From the NCBI RefSeq assembly GCF_000711895.1, contig NZ_JONO01000007.1, positions 81,432 to 145,431 on the forward strand: 64,000 bases of DNA, written 5' to 3'. This document shows positions 49,276-58,564 of the stretch, piece by piece. Position numbers and translations under genes: made by a program. Source of the stretch: Photorhabdus australis DSM 17609 (GTDB lineage: Bacteria; Pseudomonadota; Gammaproteobacteria; Enterobacterales; Enterobacteriaceae). How positions within the stretch are numbered: position 1 is the first letter of the stretch; the number at the start of each line of letters is the position of its first letter. The notes below the pieces were generated by a model. The model had not been told where the DNA came from, ran no database searches, and was given only the letters and a program-made list of their open reading frames with translations.

Positions 49276-49386
49276 TTACCCGGTGGTTAACATGGCCTAA
49301 GTTCGGTATTACGCCGGACTCAGGCCATTTAATTTCAATTTTACTCTCTCATGATTGTGCATAAACGACATAATATTAGTGAGAGT
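49276..49386 (-). mobile_element. Decayed IS3-family transposase 3' end
   Basis: The minus strand encodes MSFMHNHERVKLKLNGLSPA, then TAA, YRT, TAG and AMLTTG. This is the C-terminal end of an IS3-family (IS150-like) OrfB with two nonsense codons. Beyond it, TGTCCAATAATTGGAGTTCA (49253-49272) looks like the element's terminal repeat. The other end is missing. Confidence 0.6.
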
Positions 49387-49548
49387 GCGTTTTTCAGAAT
49401 TTTCAATAAATTCTCGTTGCAGAACGCTAATGCCTATCGGGAGCGTAATGCCTTATCTCTATTACTGCCGTTTGAAATCATGCATACTGCACTGACTGCC
49501 GCAAGAAAACTCTAAAAGGCGGTTATGGCAGCTACTCGGTCACTACCT
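49387..49548. other. Remnant-rich spacer
   Basis: Open in the + frame reading NKFSLQNANAYRERNALSLL and then PFEIMHTALTAARKL to a stop at 49513-49515, suggesting a second gene fragment. Family not recognised. Confidence 0.25.
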
Positions 49549-50418
49549 CTATTTGCGAAGAGCGGTTAAAACGCAACTCAATGCGATAAGAATCAGCCCC
49601 ATAGCCACAGACACGGTTACTGATTGTTCTAAAAATATAGAATCAAACATAATGACAAAAAATGGAATTAGCAGAGATGGCATGGTCGAAGACATTACAT
49701 TGAGAGATGGCAGAATAGAAAACCAAAGAGTAAATGCCACAACAGAAGCAAATATGCTGGTATAAAGTAATATTCCCCACTCTATATAATTCAAAGATAA
49801 CCCTGTCGGATTCTCAAACCAGAAAGAAAGGGCTACCAAGCCAACTGACCCAAACAACATTTGCCAAGTAGTTAATACAAACTTATTATGTTTAACAAAA
49901 TATTTTCTTACAAGTATATTCGAAACAGCCCATGAAATGGCTGATAGCAATAATAAAAACAAACCTAAAATATCACTCTCAATTGAAATGCCAGGTAAGA
50001 AGACAAAATAAACGCCAATTATTCCACAGCATAAGATTAGAATATCCTTAGCTTTTAGTGGCTCCTGTAAAAACAAATAAGCAAATACAGCACTCCATAT
50101 CGGCATTGAATAAATCAAGATGGAAGCCTTACCAGCACTTACGTTTTGCATGCCTATATTAATAAAGGTAAACATCAAAGTAGTTTGAGTAAGGCCAATT
50201 AGAATAACAATACACCACTCTTTCCGACTAAAGTGATTGAATTTATATTTTATACTTGAAATCAAAAGCATTAATACAGCAGCAATTACAAACCTTAATG
50301 CCGCAAATGTAAATGGCGGCATGTGCTCCAATCCAACCTTAGTTAGTATCCAACCAAAACTCCAAATTAAAATGACCAGCAGAGTATAAATTACGTTTTT
50401 GTAGCTAATTATTTGCAT
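49549..50418 (-). CDS. EamA/DMT-family transporter
   Basis: A 289-residue inner-membrane protein with about ten hydrophobic segments in two EamA repeats. The first includes LLVILIWSFGWILTKVGLEH and PFTFAALRFVIAAVLMLL; the second starts around residue 150 (LFLLLLSAISWAVSNILVRK). The family exports amino acids and small metabolites such as cysteine, threonine or dipeptides. It starts 11 bp after the ATP-grasp gene on the same strand, so the two probably form an operon. AT-rich codon use suggests acquisition. Substrate unknown. Confidence 0.88.
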   Translation of the reverse strand: MQIISYKNVIYTLLVILIWSFGWILTKVGLEHMPPFTFAALRFVIAAVLMLLISSIKYKFNHFSRKEWCIVILIGLTQTTLMFTFINIGMQNVSAGKASILIYSMPIWSAVFAYLFLQEPLKAKDILILCCGIIGVYFVFLPGISIESDILGLFLLLLSAISWAVSNILVRKYFVKHNKFVLTTWQMLFGSVGLVALSFWFENPTGLSLNYIEWGILLYTSIFASVVAFTLWFSILPSLNVMSSTMPSLLIPFFVIMFDSIFLEQSVTVSVAMGLILIALSCVLTALRK

Positions 50419-50428
50419 GTAGCCTCAC

Positions 50429-51046
50429 TCATTTTTTGCAATTAATGATAGACATGATAATTTCCTCATATGACATGCCGTACAATAATGCAGCTTTAAC
50501 AAAAACACTATAAGAATTTAAGCCTGGCAAGGTGTTCAGTTCCAATAAGTAAGGAACATTGCCTTTCATGATAAAATCCAATCTGCAATAATCATTAATA
50601 TTTAAAAAATCTAAAATTTTCTTTGTTTGGCTGACAATCAATTTGTTTGTTCTTCCATCGAAATTTACTAGATCAAACAATGTATCTCCAGATTTGAATT
50701 TTGCGTCATAATTAAAGAACTTATGAGAATGATTAATTGACAAAAATGGCAAAACCTCACCAGATAAAAAACAAACTGTAAATTCAAGCCCTAAAATAAA
50801 CTCTTCCATCAGTACAATATCTTCATACTTTAAAGCTTCTTCCAGTGCCGAATGGTACTCAGTTTCAGTATGAACCAAATTTACACCGATACTGCATCCT
50901 TGACTGTTCGGTTTAATAACAAAAGGAAGGCCAAGCCCTTTCGATACTTGTACGAAGCTTTTAAGTTTTTGCTTGTCATACACTAAAAACTTTGGTGTTT
51001 TTATAGAACACAATGAGGCTATTTGCTTAGTCAACAGCTTATTCAT
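50429..51046 (-). CDS. Truncated D-Ala-D-Ala ligase-like ATP-grasp protein
   Basis: A 205-residue frame matching the C-terminal two thirds of D-alanine-D-alanine ligases (normally 300-360 residues). It shows GLPFVIKPNSQGCSIGVNLV, LMEEFILGLEFTVCFLSGEV, YCRLDFIMKGNVPYLLELN and TLPGLNSYSVF, covering ATP and Mg sites. The N-terminal substrate domain is absent. Homology continues upstream of the ATG (LRIPFNGANQEASLIGMNK) until an in-frame TAG at 51146-51148, so the gene has probably lost its 5' end. Full activity is unlikely unless another start or partner exists. Operon with an exporter suggests a peptide- or dipeptide-making function once. Confidence 0.75.
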   Translation of the reverse strand: MNKLLTKQIASLCSIKTPKFLVYDKQKLKSFVQVSKGLGLPFVIKPNSQGCSIGVNLVHTETEYHSALEEALKYEDIVLMEEFILGLEFTVCFLSGEVLPFLSINHSHKFFNYDAKFKSGDTLFDLVNFDGRTNKLIVSQTKKILDFLNINDYCRLDFIMKGNVPYLLELNTLPGLNSYSVFVKAALLYGMSYEEIIMSIINCKK

Positions 51047-51148
51047 TCCAATCAGGCTAGCCTCCTGGTTTGCCCCATTGAATGGAATTCTTAAATCAGA
51101 GAGTACTGATTGTGGTGACTTATTTTCATTCTTCGAAAATATTTGCTA

Positions 51149-52013
51149 TTCATTTATTCCATGTTAAGCGTTACTTAGTGATCCCAAAAAAAACTTTGCG
51201 TAAATTTGGTTATTTCCCTCAGTAATAACATCTTGTTTCAACATATTAATATCTAAAATTATCTTTCTGACAAATATACAAATACTTTCTCTCTATGCAT
51301 AAATATTTACACAAATTTTTATTACAATTGTTATTTAAAATTAATAATTTAATAATTTAATAATTTAATAAAAATCATGTTCATGTAATAAATTTATTAT
51401 CTTAACTTTAAAAACTTTAAAATAAACCACATAATTATCACACAAATAAATAAATAAATAAATAAATAAATCTTATAATTATTCACAATTAAATATAAAC
51501 CTACATTATTTAAATATGATAAAATTAAATTTATATTTATCACATATCACCACATTCAACCCAACAATATTCATATCTATCCCATTCATTTGTTTTTTAA
51601 TATGGAATATCAACTAGTTGAACCCATATTATATTTCCACTTAAACCTGATTTACCTTTCTATTTTAATACATTAATCTTTATAAACATTTAATTATTTA
51701 ACAAAAAACCATCTTATAAAATTATCAAATTAAAGAAAAATTAATTATAAAATCCATTTTCATCATTATAATTATCTTCAACCAATAATATTTATCGTTA
51801 TTTTTAACATCACTTAAAACTTCAAATACATAGCTTAAATTCACAATATTCATTACCTTATAAGAACAAAACATTCAATTATGACGATCACCCTATACCC
51901 TTGTAATCAACACGGACCGCATATTTCCCTAAGCTCATCCGACATTTCCTGACGATATACGCCATAGGTTTCAGTTTCCATGTTCCGGCTGATTTCCATC
52001 ATTAATCTCGACA
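51149..52013. other. AT-rich non-coding stretch with microsatellites
   Basis: About 860 bp with very high A+T. It contains about seven AAAT tandem copies (51443-51471) and a run of nine-base units of the form AATAATTTA (51342-51370). No gene, RNA or terminator recognised. It may be a silenced (H-NS-bound) region or the scar of a removed gene. Confidence 0.6.
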
Positions 52014-53111
52014 TTAAACAGATGGCATAGATAGCGACTGTTCAATAGCATTCTCAATGCCAGACACTGCCGTAACCACCAGCATCAACATGCCACCAAT
52101 CATAAGAATTGAAGCCAACAGGAACCCACGAGTGACTATCTGCACTTTAACTATTGTTTCATCCAACCAATGCCGTGCAAACTTGGCCATTGATTGATCA
52201 AAACCTTGCAACCGTGATAATAACCTAATGTAACTGATTGCTTCATCGTCAGGGAAACGATAACCAGTATCACGCAGTGCCTCGCCAAAACCGGCCCCCA
52301 TTGAAATATGCTCGAGCGTAGCAGCAATACGCACATACAACCAGCGTGAACCTGCCTGTTCCAGCAGTAATTCCAGCGCCGATTGCAACATCATTCCTGA
52401 ACGGATCAACAACGACACATTCAGTATGAACATACTGCCATGAATCGTTCTATACAGTGACCATGGCGGAAACCGGTCAAGCACTGTTCGCAATCGACCT
52501 CCCAAAAAAGACAACGATAACGACAGTAAAACAATCAAAATCACCAGAAATATCAGCGAATAAAATCCATAATCATTGACAAATATTCCCATCAAATAAA
52601 GGACATAAGCTGCACCATCCCATGTCTCTGGCTTAGAAACAGTGGCCAATTTGGGTACCAAACTGCCTGCCACAATATGCAACAATACGCATATCATCCC
52701 AATGAGCACCACAGGATAAATAGATGTACTAATAACAGCACGACGAATCTTACTACCCGCTTCAATCATGGCAATCGCATCCATAAAAGCGCTACATATA
52801 TCACCGGAACGCTCACCAGCAGCAATCACCGCAACTTCATTGGAGTCTATCCATTGCCGCAAACTCTCTGCCAAAGTACTGCCCTGACTCACAGAGTCAT
52901 AGCAACTACTCAATACCAATGCACAACCATTGTTGGGGTTATGGCCCTCGTTGCTGGCGATATTATACATTTCGCGTAATGCATCAATCAGCATGACCCG
53001 ATTTTCCAGCATCATGATAAGGTGTCCGTAAAAACGAATCCGTGCTTTCTTACCAAACTGTACCTTCGCCAATCGATAGTTTAGTCTTTCAATAAAATCG
53101 GCCATGGACAT
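52014..53111 (-). CDS. pilR: PilR, inner-membrane platform of type IVb pilus
   Basis: A 365-residue GspF-family membrane protein, last gene of the pil operon. It has two cytosolic T2SSF domains with LSSCYDSVSQGSTLAESLRQ-like helices and three membrane segments (about 130-160, 175-200 and 335-355). It anchors the ATPase PilQ and the growing pilus. ATG 53111 follows the pilQ stop by 4 bp, with GAGTGA as ribosome site. Sequence is closer to R64/Yersinia PilR than to PilC of type IVa pili, by recall. Confidence 0.92.
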   Translation of the reverse strand: MSMADFIERLNYRLAKVQFGKKARIRFYGHLIMMLENRVMLIDALREMYNIASNEGHNPNNGCALVLSSCYDSVSQGSTLAESLRQWIDSNEVAVIAAGERSGDICSAFMDAIAMIEAGSKIRRAVISTSIYPVVLIGMICVLLHIVAGSLVPKLATVSKPETWDGAAYVLYLMGIFVNDYGFYSLIFLVILIVLLSLSLSFLGGRLRTVLDRFPPWSLYRTIHGSMFILNVSLLIRSGMMLQSALELLLEQAGSRWLYVRIAATLEHISMGAGFGEALRDTGYRFPDDEAISYIRLLSRLQGFDQSMAKFARHWLDETIVKVQIVTRGFLLASILMIGGMLMLVVTAVSGIENAIEQSLSMPSV

Positions 53112-53117
53112 ATCATT

Positions 53118-54677
53118 TCACTCTATTTGATGGATAGCAGGAATAATCGGCCCTATCACACGTTCTGCGGCACGGGGATCGATGATTCCATCATTTATTT
53201 TGCGAATGAGTGCATCAACCTTGCTTAATCCCCCCATCTCTGAGATCCAGTATCGGGTCGCTTCGTGATGATGGCCCATTCGATAAGCTTGCATCAAGCC
53301 GGGGGAGGTCCGTACCACTTCAGCAACCACCGTTCGACCCAAGGTGCCGCTTTGCCTGCAAGAATCACAGCCTTCTCCCTGTAGGTAGACCGATTCCGGT
53401 TGGCAATAAAGATTTAGTCTTTTTGATAGGCGCTCAGAAATTTCCCGCTCATGTCCTTTGAGAGGAACTTTGCAGTGAGGGCATAACACCTGGATCAGCG
53501 ATTGACTGACCAAACCGATCACCAACCGCGAATCCATCAATAACGATTCCATCACAGCCTCGTCCTGCAAACGGGGCAAGATCGCTAAAGCATCGTTTGC
53601 ATGTATCGTGGTCCAGATAAGATGGCCCGTCATTGCTGCACGAAATGTCATCTTTGCAGTCACTGCATCGCGTATCTCACCGACCATAATTACATCAGGA
53701 TCGAGTCGCATGGCATCAGCAATTGCCATCGCCCATTCTTGTTCAACAACGATGCTATCACCTCGATCCCCGGTTATGGGAGATTGATTGGCACCAGTAA
53801 TCTCATATTCAGGTGGATCTTCAAGCGTAAGTAGATGAATGCCAGCCTGTTCGGCTATCATCTTTTGCATTACAACTTTCAAGGTGGTGCTCTTCCCACT
53901 ACCAGTCGCACCAGACAAAAGGACCACACCGGCCCGATGGTCCATTAGTTCTTCCAGAATCTGACACTGTTCCGGTAAATAACCAAGATCGCTTAAGGTG
54001 CACATCGTTCCGGGGCTGTCTGCATACAACAATCGCAGTACCATCAACATGCCACGATCAAGCGGACGGGTATTAATACGCGCCCCGGAAAGTCCGCATT
54101 CATTCAGGAACTCATCCTTCATTCGCGCGCGCTGAGCCTGCATCGGCTTAAAAGTCGGCTCGGCCACATCACACATACTTTGATAGATAGTCGCGCATAA
54201 TCGTAACCCTTCTTCTGGACGCAATTGTCCTATTGGCCGCAAATAACCATCAATACGGCAACGGATTTCACAATAATTGTGGCGAGCAACAATATGCAAA
54301 TCAGACGCACGCTCTTCAGTCGCTTCACCGATCAAGCGAATGATATAACTCTGAACATCTGATTCAGTACCTCCCAGCCCATGACTATGGTTCTTACTAA
54401 GACGGTACAATTCTAATATGTTCCCCATGCCACAAGTGACAATCTGGTAGGTGAAACCGTGTCTTTTAACCGTTTCTTCATAGGCCAGCACATGTGGATC
54501 AAGCCTGTGTGATGCTGACACGGCAAGTATGCATTGCCCTTTTTGCTGGGGTAACTCAACAAGACAGATCAAACTGCGGTTAGCCAACTCAATTTCAAGT
54601 GCACCGCTCAAGGCAGATAAAACTTTTGCGCCCTGCCTGACCATACACAACAGATCGGAGCTTGTTATCGCCGTCAT
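53118..54677 (-). CDS. pilQ: PilQ, type IVb pilus assembly ATPase
   Basis: A 519-residue GspE-family hexameric ATPase that powers pilin polymerisation. Walker A SGATGSGKST is at 255-264, with the Asp box TLEDPPEYEITG and Walker B VIMVGEIRD with the His box LIWTTIHAND following. The C-terminal zinc-binding pair CPHC and CDSC is intact. No separate PilT-type retraction ATPase is in the cluster, as usual for type IVb pili. Start ATG 54677 has GGGGGGAG 4 bp upstream. Confidence 0.95.
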   Translation of the reverse strand: MTAITSSDLLCMVRQGAKVLSALSGALEIELANRSLICLVELPQQKGQCILAVSASHRLDPHVLAYEETVKRHGFTYQIVTCGMGNILELYRLSKNHSHGLGGTESDVQSYIIRLIGEATEERASDLHIVARHNYCEIRCRIDGYLRPIGQLRPEEGLRLCATIYQSMCDVAEPTFKPMQAQRARMKDEFLNECGLSGARINTRPLDRGMLMVLRLLYADSPGTMCTLSDLGYLPEQCQILEELMDHRAGVVLLSGATGSGKSTTLKVVMQKMIAEQAGIHLLTLEDPPEYEITGANQSPITGDRGDSIVVEQEWAMAIADAMRLDPDVIMVGEIRDAVTAKMTFRAAMTGHLIWTTIHANDALAILPRLQDEAVMESLLMDSRLVIGLVSQSLIQVLCPHCKVPLKGHEREISERLSKRLNLYCQPESVYLQGEGCDSCRQSGTLGRTVVAEVVRTSPGLMQAYRMGHHHEATRYWISEMGGLSKVDALIRKINDGIIDPRAAERVIGPIIPAIHQIE

Positions 54678-54697
54678 AAATCTCCCCCCATTAACAG

Positions 54698-55237
54698 TTA
54701 ATGACTTAATGGCAACGGTGGAGCAACCATCAAGTCAAGGCTATCCAACAACGATGCATCATTTGTAGCCGTAAGACCGACCTCATAAAATCGCCCCTGT
54801 TTGGCGAAAGTCACGACTCCTGTATCAATGCGGATCACTTTATAACCATTCGGCAACTGATCACCCGCTTTCACGTCCATGATGCCGCCTGAACGAAACC
54901 GGAGTGTAGCGGTCAGTGCCCCATTTCGTCCAAAGATTGACTTAACCAAAGGCAAGTCATTATTGGCAGCACCACTTTTGCTCACCTCTCTGGAAATTTT
55001 ATCGAATTCAGCCTGAGCATTTGCCCTTGCGGTTTCAGCTTTAAGTAGCATCAAGTCCGTCTGTAACTTTTCCAGTTGCGCCGCAACACTGTCAGTCGTT
55101 ACGGTTGGCAAAGTAGAATTATGTACAACCGATTTCTCCTGCGTTGCCGGGATCTCAGGAGATGATACTTGTGCATAAGCCAGAGAAAGTAACGACACCA
55201 CAAATATACTGATGACAAACTGACTAATTTTTTGCAT
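54698..55237 (-). CDS. pilP: PilP, periplasmic pilus assembly protein
   Basis: A 179-residue exported protein with an N-terminal signal (MQKISQFVISIFVVSLLSLA, ending AYA). A coiled-coil segment (QLEKLQTDLMLLKAETARAN) follows, then the conserved end GGIMDVKAGDQLPNGYKVIR. It is thought to link the inner-membrane complex to the secretin. Start ATG 55237 or GTG 55249; both overlap the end of pilO, implying translational coupling. Confidence 0.85.
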   Translation of the reverse strand: MQKISQFVISIFVVSLLSLAYAQVSSPEIPATQEKSVVHNSTLPTVTTDSVAAQLEKLQTDLMLLKAETARANAQAEFDKISREVSKSGAANNDLPLVKSIFGRNGALTATLRFRSGGIMDVKAGDQLPNGYKVIRIDTGVVTFAKQGRFYEVGLTATNDASLLDSLDLMVAPPLPLSH

Positions 55238-56525
55238 AGAAAACCCCACTTAGCTCCCACTCAGGAAAACCATCAGATAACACAATCTTGGCACTGGTCA
55301 CCCTCAATCCAGGAAGCGGCTTACCTGAAAACAATGCATCTGGCGATAATTGAGAAGTCAGAGTCCAGTCATAAGTCTGCCAATCAGGATTGGCCCACAC
55401 GCGTGTTTCACTCGCCGATAAAGACGGAGGTGGAGGGGGCAAAACAGAAGCACCTTCCGTCAAAGCTGGAGATGGTAAACCTAGTGCCTGAAAATAAGAC
55501 ATCAGCTCAACCAAAGCTTGATCTGACGGCTGCAATACATCGTCATTGTTTTTCTGATCATGACTCTGCAACTGCTCAAACGGCATCAATACCTGTGCCT
55601 GTTCCCCACCATTGGAAATCACCGGACCAGCCCGGAAAATATTGATAGCAGCAACCTGAAAAATATTGATCGGCATCCCGTCATGACGCTGATAACTCAC
55701 AGAAACCGTATCAGCGTCCAACATGATGGATTCAACCTGCCAACCCGCGAGAGATAAGGGAACCTTAGCTAACGCTTTGTTCCATAAGGAAAACTGCCAC
55801 GCCATTTTGGGCTGCGCAATCCACGGATGCGGCGGTGGAACCTCCACCACCTCATTGGCTAAATCTGGCTCCCTTATTTCCGTATTCTGCTTACAAATGT
55901 GCCACACCCACCAACCACCCGCCAACAAGAATACAGAGCCGACGACCATACCAAAGACCTTAATCTGATGCTTCGACATTTCGCCAGTTAAGCTCTCAAG
56001 CTGGCCAACAGATTTTCTTAATGCAGATTTCGGCAACAATTGCACCAATGGCATCTCCGGCCATGGTGATTCAAACTCCTTCGGTGCATAGATCGCATTC
56101 CAAACACCGTTGGCTCCTTCTACCAACTGCACCGTATCACGCAATTTCGCTTCAATTTCTTCGCGAGTGCCGATCAAATCGCGTCCAGCCATTATCGTGC
56201 CTTGATGTACTGCGACCAATGCATACTGTCCATCAGGTAAACAAAACGCACCTATCCAGTTAGGCTTATCCACTGCTTTAGCAAGGGTAACGGCCAATGA
56301 ATAACAACCTGGCGTTCCTGCCTCCTTTGGTACATACCCGACCTGTATACTGCGCCCAACACGATGTTGAGCAATCAAGGTAAACCCTGCCGCAATCCCA
56401 CTCTTACGTATGTTAGAACGCGCCAGCACAGTAACGGGTGGTCGCCAAATAATGCCGGCAACCAAAGTCTTACCATATAACTTGATTTGCATAGCGCGTT
56501 CTGCGCCTGTTTCAATCTGGGTCAT
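55224..56525 (-). CDS. pilO: PilO, inner-membrane pilus assembly protein
   Basis: A 433-residue bitopic protein of the R64-type PilO family. A cytosolic actin-like N-terminal region of about 200 residues is followed by a single membrane helix (FGMVVGSVFLLAGGWWVWHI, about 205-225) and a periplasmic C-terminal domain. It helps position the secretin and ATPase. ATG 56525 follows the pilN stop directly; its last 14 bases overlap the pilP start. Confidence 0.88.
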   Translation of the reverse strand: MTQIETGAERAMQIKLYGKTLVAGIIWRPPVTVLARSNIRKSGIAAGFTLIAQHRVGRSIQVGYVPKEAGTPGCYSLAVTLAKAVDKPNWIGAFCLPDGQYALVAVHQGTIMAGRDLIGTREEIEAKLRDTVQLVEGANGVWNAIYAPKEFESPWPEMPLVQLLPKSALRKSVGQLESLTGEMSKHQIKVFGMVVGSVFLLAGGWWVWHICKQNTEIREPDLANEVVEVPPPHPWIAQPKMAWQFSLWNKALAKVPLSLAGWQVESIMLDADTVSVSYQRHDGMPINIFQVAAINIFRAGPVISNGGEQAQVLMPFEQLQSHDQKNNDDVLQPSDQALVELMSYFQALGLPSPALTEGASVLPPPPPSLSASETRVWANPDWQTYDWTLTSQLSPDALFSGKPLPGLRVTSAKIVLSDGFPEWELSGVFYAKN

Positions 56526-56528
56526 TTT

Positions 56529-58133
56529 TTAATCTACCACTATAGGAGTAATCATGACTACGATCACATTATGGTTTCTTTTACCCTCACGGCCGCCACC
56601 CAAAAATTGATTATCCGGGCTACCCAAGCCACTGCGATCACTAGTATCTGACTGTTGCTCGAACCCTGACAGCACCAAGGTTTCACCTGAATGTAGCCTC
56701 ACCTTTTGACTGAATGCACGTAAGTCTACCGTCGGTAACTGCACCTGACCTGTCTCTTTCTCACCGAATTTTTCCAGTCTCTTTAAATCGCTCAAGCTAA
56801 TGTTGTACTGCAACAATATTTGCTTGTCGGCCATTGCATAAGGCAGCATCAACATATTAAAACCTGTCGTCACTGTCGCAGGCTCAATCCCCACCGACGT
56901 GCCAACTTGTGGTGTTGAAGTATTAGAAATGGACGAAACATAACCGGTCTGCGTTGCTACCTGCATCGGTACCGCCTGCAAATTTAGTGTAGTCACAGAA
57001 GGCTGAGTCACTATAGAAACTTTACCTTGATCCGATAACGCCTTGATCAGTAACGTACTGTCACTAAATGGCCCTTTAAGAATGTGAATATTCGTACTAA
57101 TCCCGTTCCCATCAATAGCACTACTGCCCTCACCACCCACTCCTATATGAGCGCTTTTATAAGCCAGCGACCAATCGACACCATACTGATCAGACCGATC
57201 AAACATCAGGTTAAGGATCTTGACATTAAGCACCACCTGCGTTGTCAATAATTTGTTCTGCTGATCGATATAATCCTTAATTCTATCAAGTACTTCCGGA
57301 GAATCCGTTACCACTAATGATGCTGTTGCCATCGACAAAGTTAACTTACCCTCACCCGGCGTCAGCATATTTGATACCGTTTTTTTGATCTCATCCATCA
57401 CCGAACGCGTTAAAGAAGTCGCAAGAGTTTGGGAACTACCGCTGTTACCGCTATCTTCTCCACCTAAACTGCCACCGCCGAACGTTGCGCTGGTTGTCGC
57501 CGTCACGCTGGCAGACAACGCATCCGTGCCCGGCAACGCATATATTTGAAATACCCGCGTCTCTGTTTTGAAAATATGCACCGCACCATTGTGCACTTTC
57601 CAATGCAATCCTACCGATAAAACGACCGAATCAAGTAAACCTGCCAAAGAGCCATGCCAGTTCACGTTGATTTTCATCTCTTCTGATTCACCGCGTTCAG
57701 ATGCCGACTGAGTGTTCGGATTGACAACAACAACCTCCCTACCACTTCCTTTTTCATCCGATGCCGAACCGGGATACACCATCAGCCGCGCATCAGCACT
57801 AATCAGCACCGGCACGCCACAGATACGTTTGATCTTTTCTGCAAACTGGTTCAGAGTCATCGGCTCAGCTTCTTCCAGAGTCAACATACAGGAAACCGTC
57901 TCACCCTCCTTCTTTGATGGAATCTCCTTGGTTGACACCCAATAGCCATGCTCATGAACATGCACAACGGTCGCGGCGGGAGTCTTGCGTAATTCCTTGA
58001 TAATATCGGTAGCCTTTGCCATTTCGGTATCTGCCCGATGATCAACATTAGAAATCGCTGTACAGCCTGACAAGCCAGCGACTATGCAGGGCAGCAATAT
58101 CAATCTGAAAAACTGCAAAAATTGAATACGCAT
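56529..58133 (-). CDS. pilN: PilN, outer-membrane secretin lipoprotein
   Basis: A 534-residue secretin forming the outer-membrane channel for the pilus. Signal with lipobox LSGC at about residues 21-24, as in R64 PilN and BfpB. N-terminal domains are followed by the secretin core with VSIVTQPSVTTLNLQAVPMQ and SGETLVLSGFEQQ, and the C-terminal VIVVMITPIVVD. I chose ATG 58133 (MRIQFLQFFRLILLPCIVAG) over an open upstream extension to 58298, which runs into pilL in another frame. It starts 4 bp after the pilL stop. Confidence 0.93.
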   Translation of the reverse strand: MRIQFLQFFRLILLPCIVAGLSGCTAISNVDHRADTEMAKATDIIKELRKTPAATVVHVHEHGYWVSTKEIPSKKEGETVSCMLTLEEAEPMTLNQFAEKIKRICGVPVLISADARLMVYPGSASDEKGSGREVVVVNPNTQSASERGESEEMKINVNWHGSLAGLLDSVVLSVGLHWKVHNGAVHIFKTETRVFQIYALPGTDALSASVTATTSATFGGGSLGGEDSGNSGSSQTLATSLTRSVMDEIKKTVSNMLTPGEGKLTLSMATASLVVTDSPEVLDRIKDYIDQQNKLLTTQVVLNVKILNLMFDRSDQYGVDWSLAYKSAHIGVGGEGSSAIDGNGISTNIHILKGPFSDSTLLIKALSDQGKVSIVTQPSVTTLNLQAVPMQVATQTGYVSSISNTSTPQVGTSVGIEPATVTTGFNMLMLPYAMADKQILLQYNISLSDLKRLEKFGEKETGQVQLPTVDLRAFSQKVRLHSGETLVLSGFEQQSDTSDRSGLGSPDNQFLGGGREGKRNHNVIVVMITPIVVD

Positions 58134-58137
58134 GCTA

Positions 58138-58479
58138 TTACCCCTGAGCCTGTACATGGACAAGCCGCTGTTCCTGATAAATATCGACGGTAAAAGGACG
58201 ATTCGCCATTGCGTAAGCTTCGAACAGCTCACTGACCGCATGGATAAACGAGCCATTGAAACGCAAACCAGCTCTGATCGGGAAATCATAGGAAGCATCC
58301 CATACCACCTGATAACCAGACTTATTAGCCCACTCTTGGGTCACATCACGCAGAGTTTGCCCCGGCGTTGCTATCCACACCGCGGCTACAGGAACCGATG
58401 TTGGCGTAGGTGCTGCGTAAACGGCGATATTTGACATACAGACAAACGCCGTCAAAACATATGCGATTATTTTATTCAT
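58138..58479 (-). CDS. pilL: PilL/TcpQ-type pilus accessory protein
   Basis: A 113-residue exported protein: signal MNKIIAYVLTAFVCMSNIAV ending VYA, then a TcpQ-like domain with PGQTLRDVTQEWANKSGYQV and VWDASYDFPI. In R64 PilL is larger (about 350 residues); this is the short form seen in chromosomal loci, by recall. It probably helps stabilise the secretin. ATG 58479 has GGAAAG upstream. Confidence 0.8.
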   Translation of the reverse strand: MNKIIAYVLTAFVCMSNIAVYAAPTPTSVPVAAVWIATPGQTLRDVTQEWANKSGYQVVWDASYDFPIRAGLRFNGSFIHAVSELFEAYAMANRPFTVDIYQEQRLVHVQAQG

Positions 58480-58564
58480 CGATCTTTCCAAAGAAAAAGA
58501 AATAGCCAAATAACCTATTAATAAAGCTCAGTGACCTGAAGAAAGCCCGCTTACCGAACAGTAA

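Noticed and set aside
58134..58298. Upstream extension of pilN to residue 1 at 58298
   Set aside because: It overlaps pilL in a different frame; the lipoprotein signal begins at ATG 58133.
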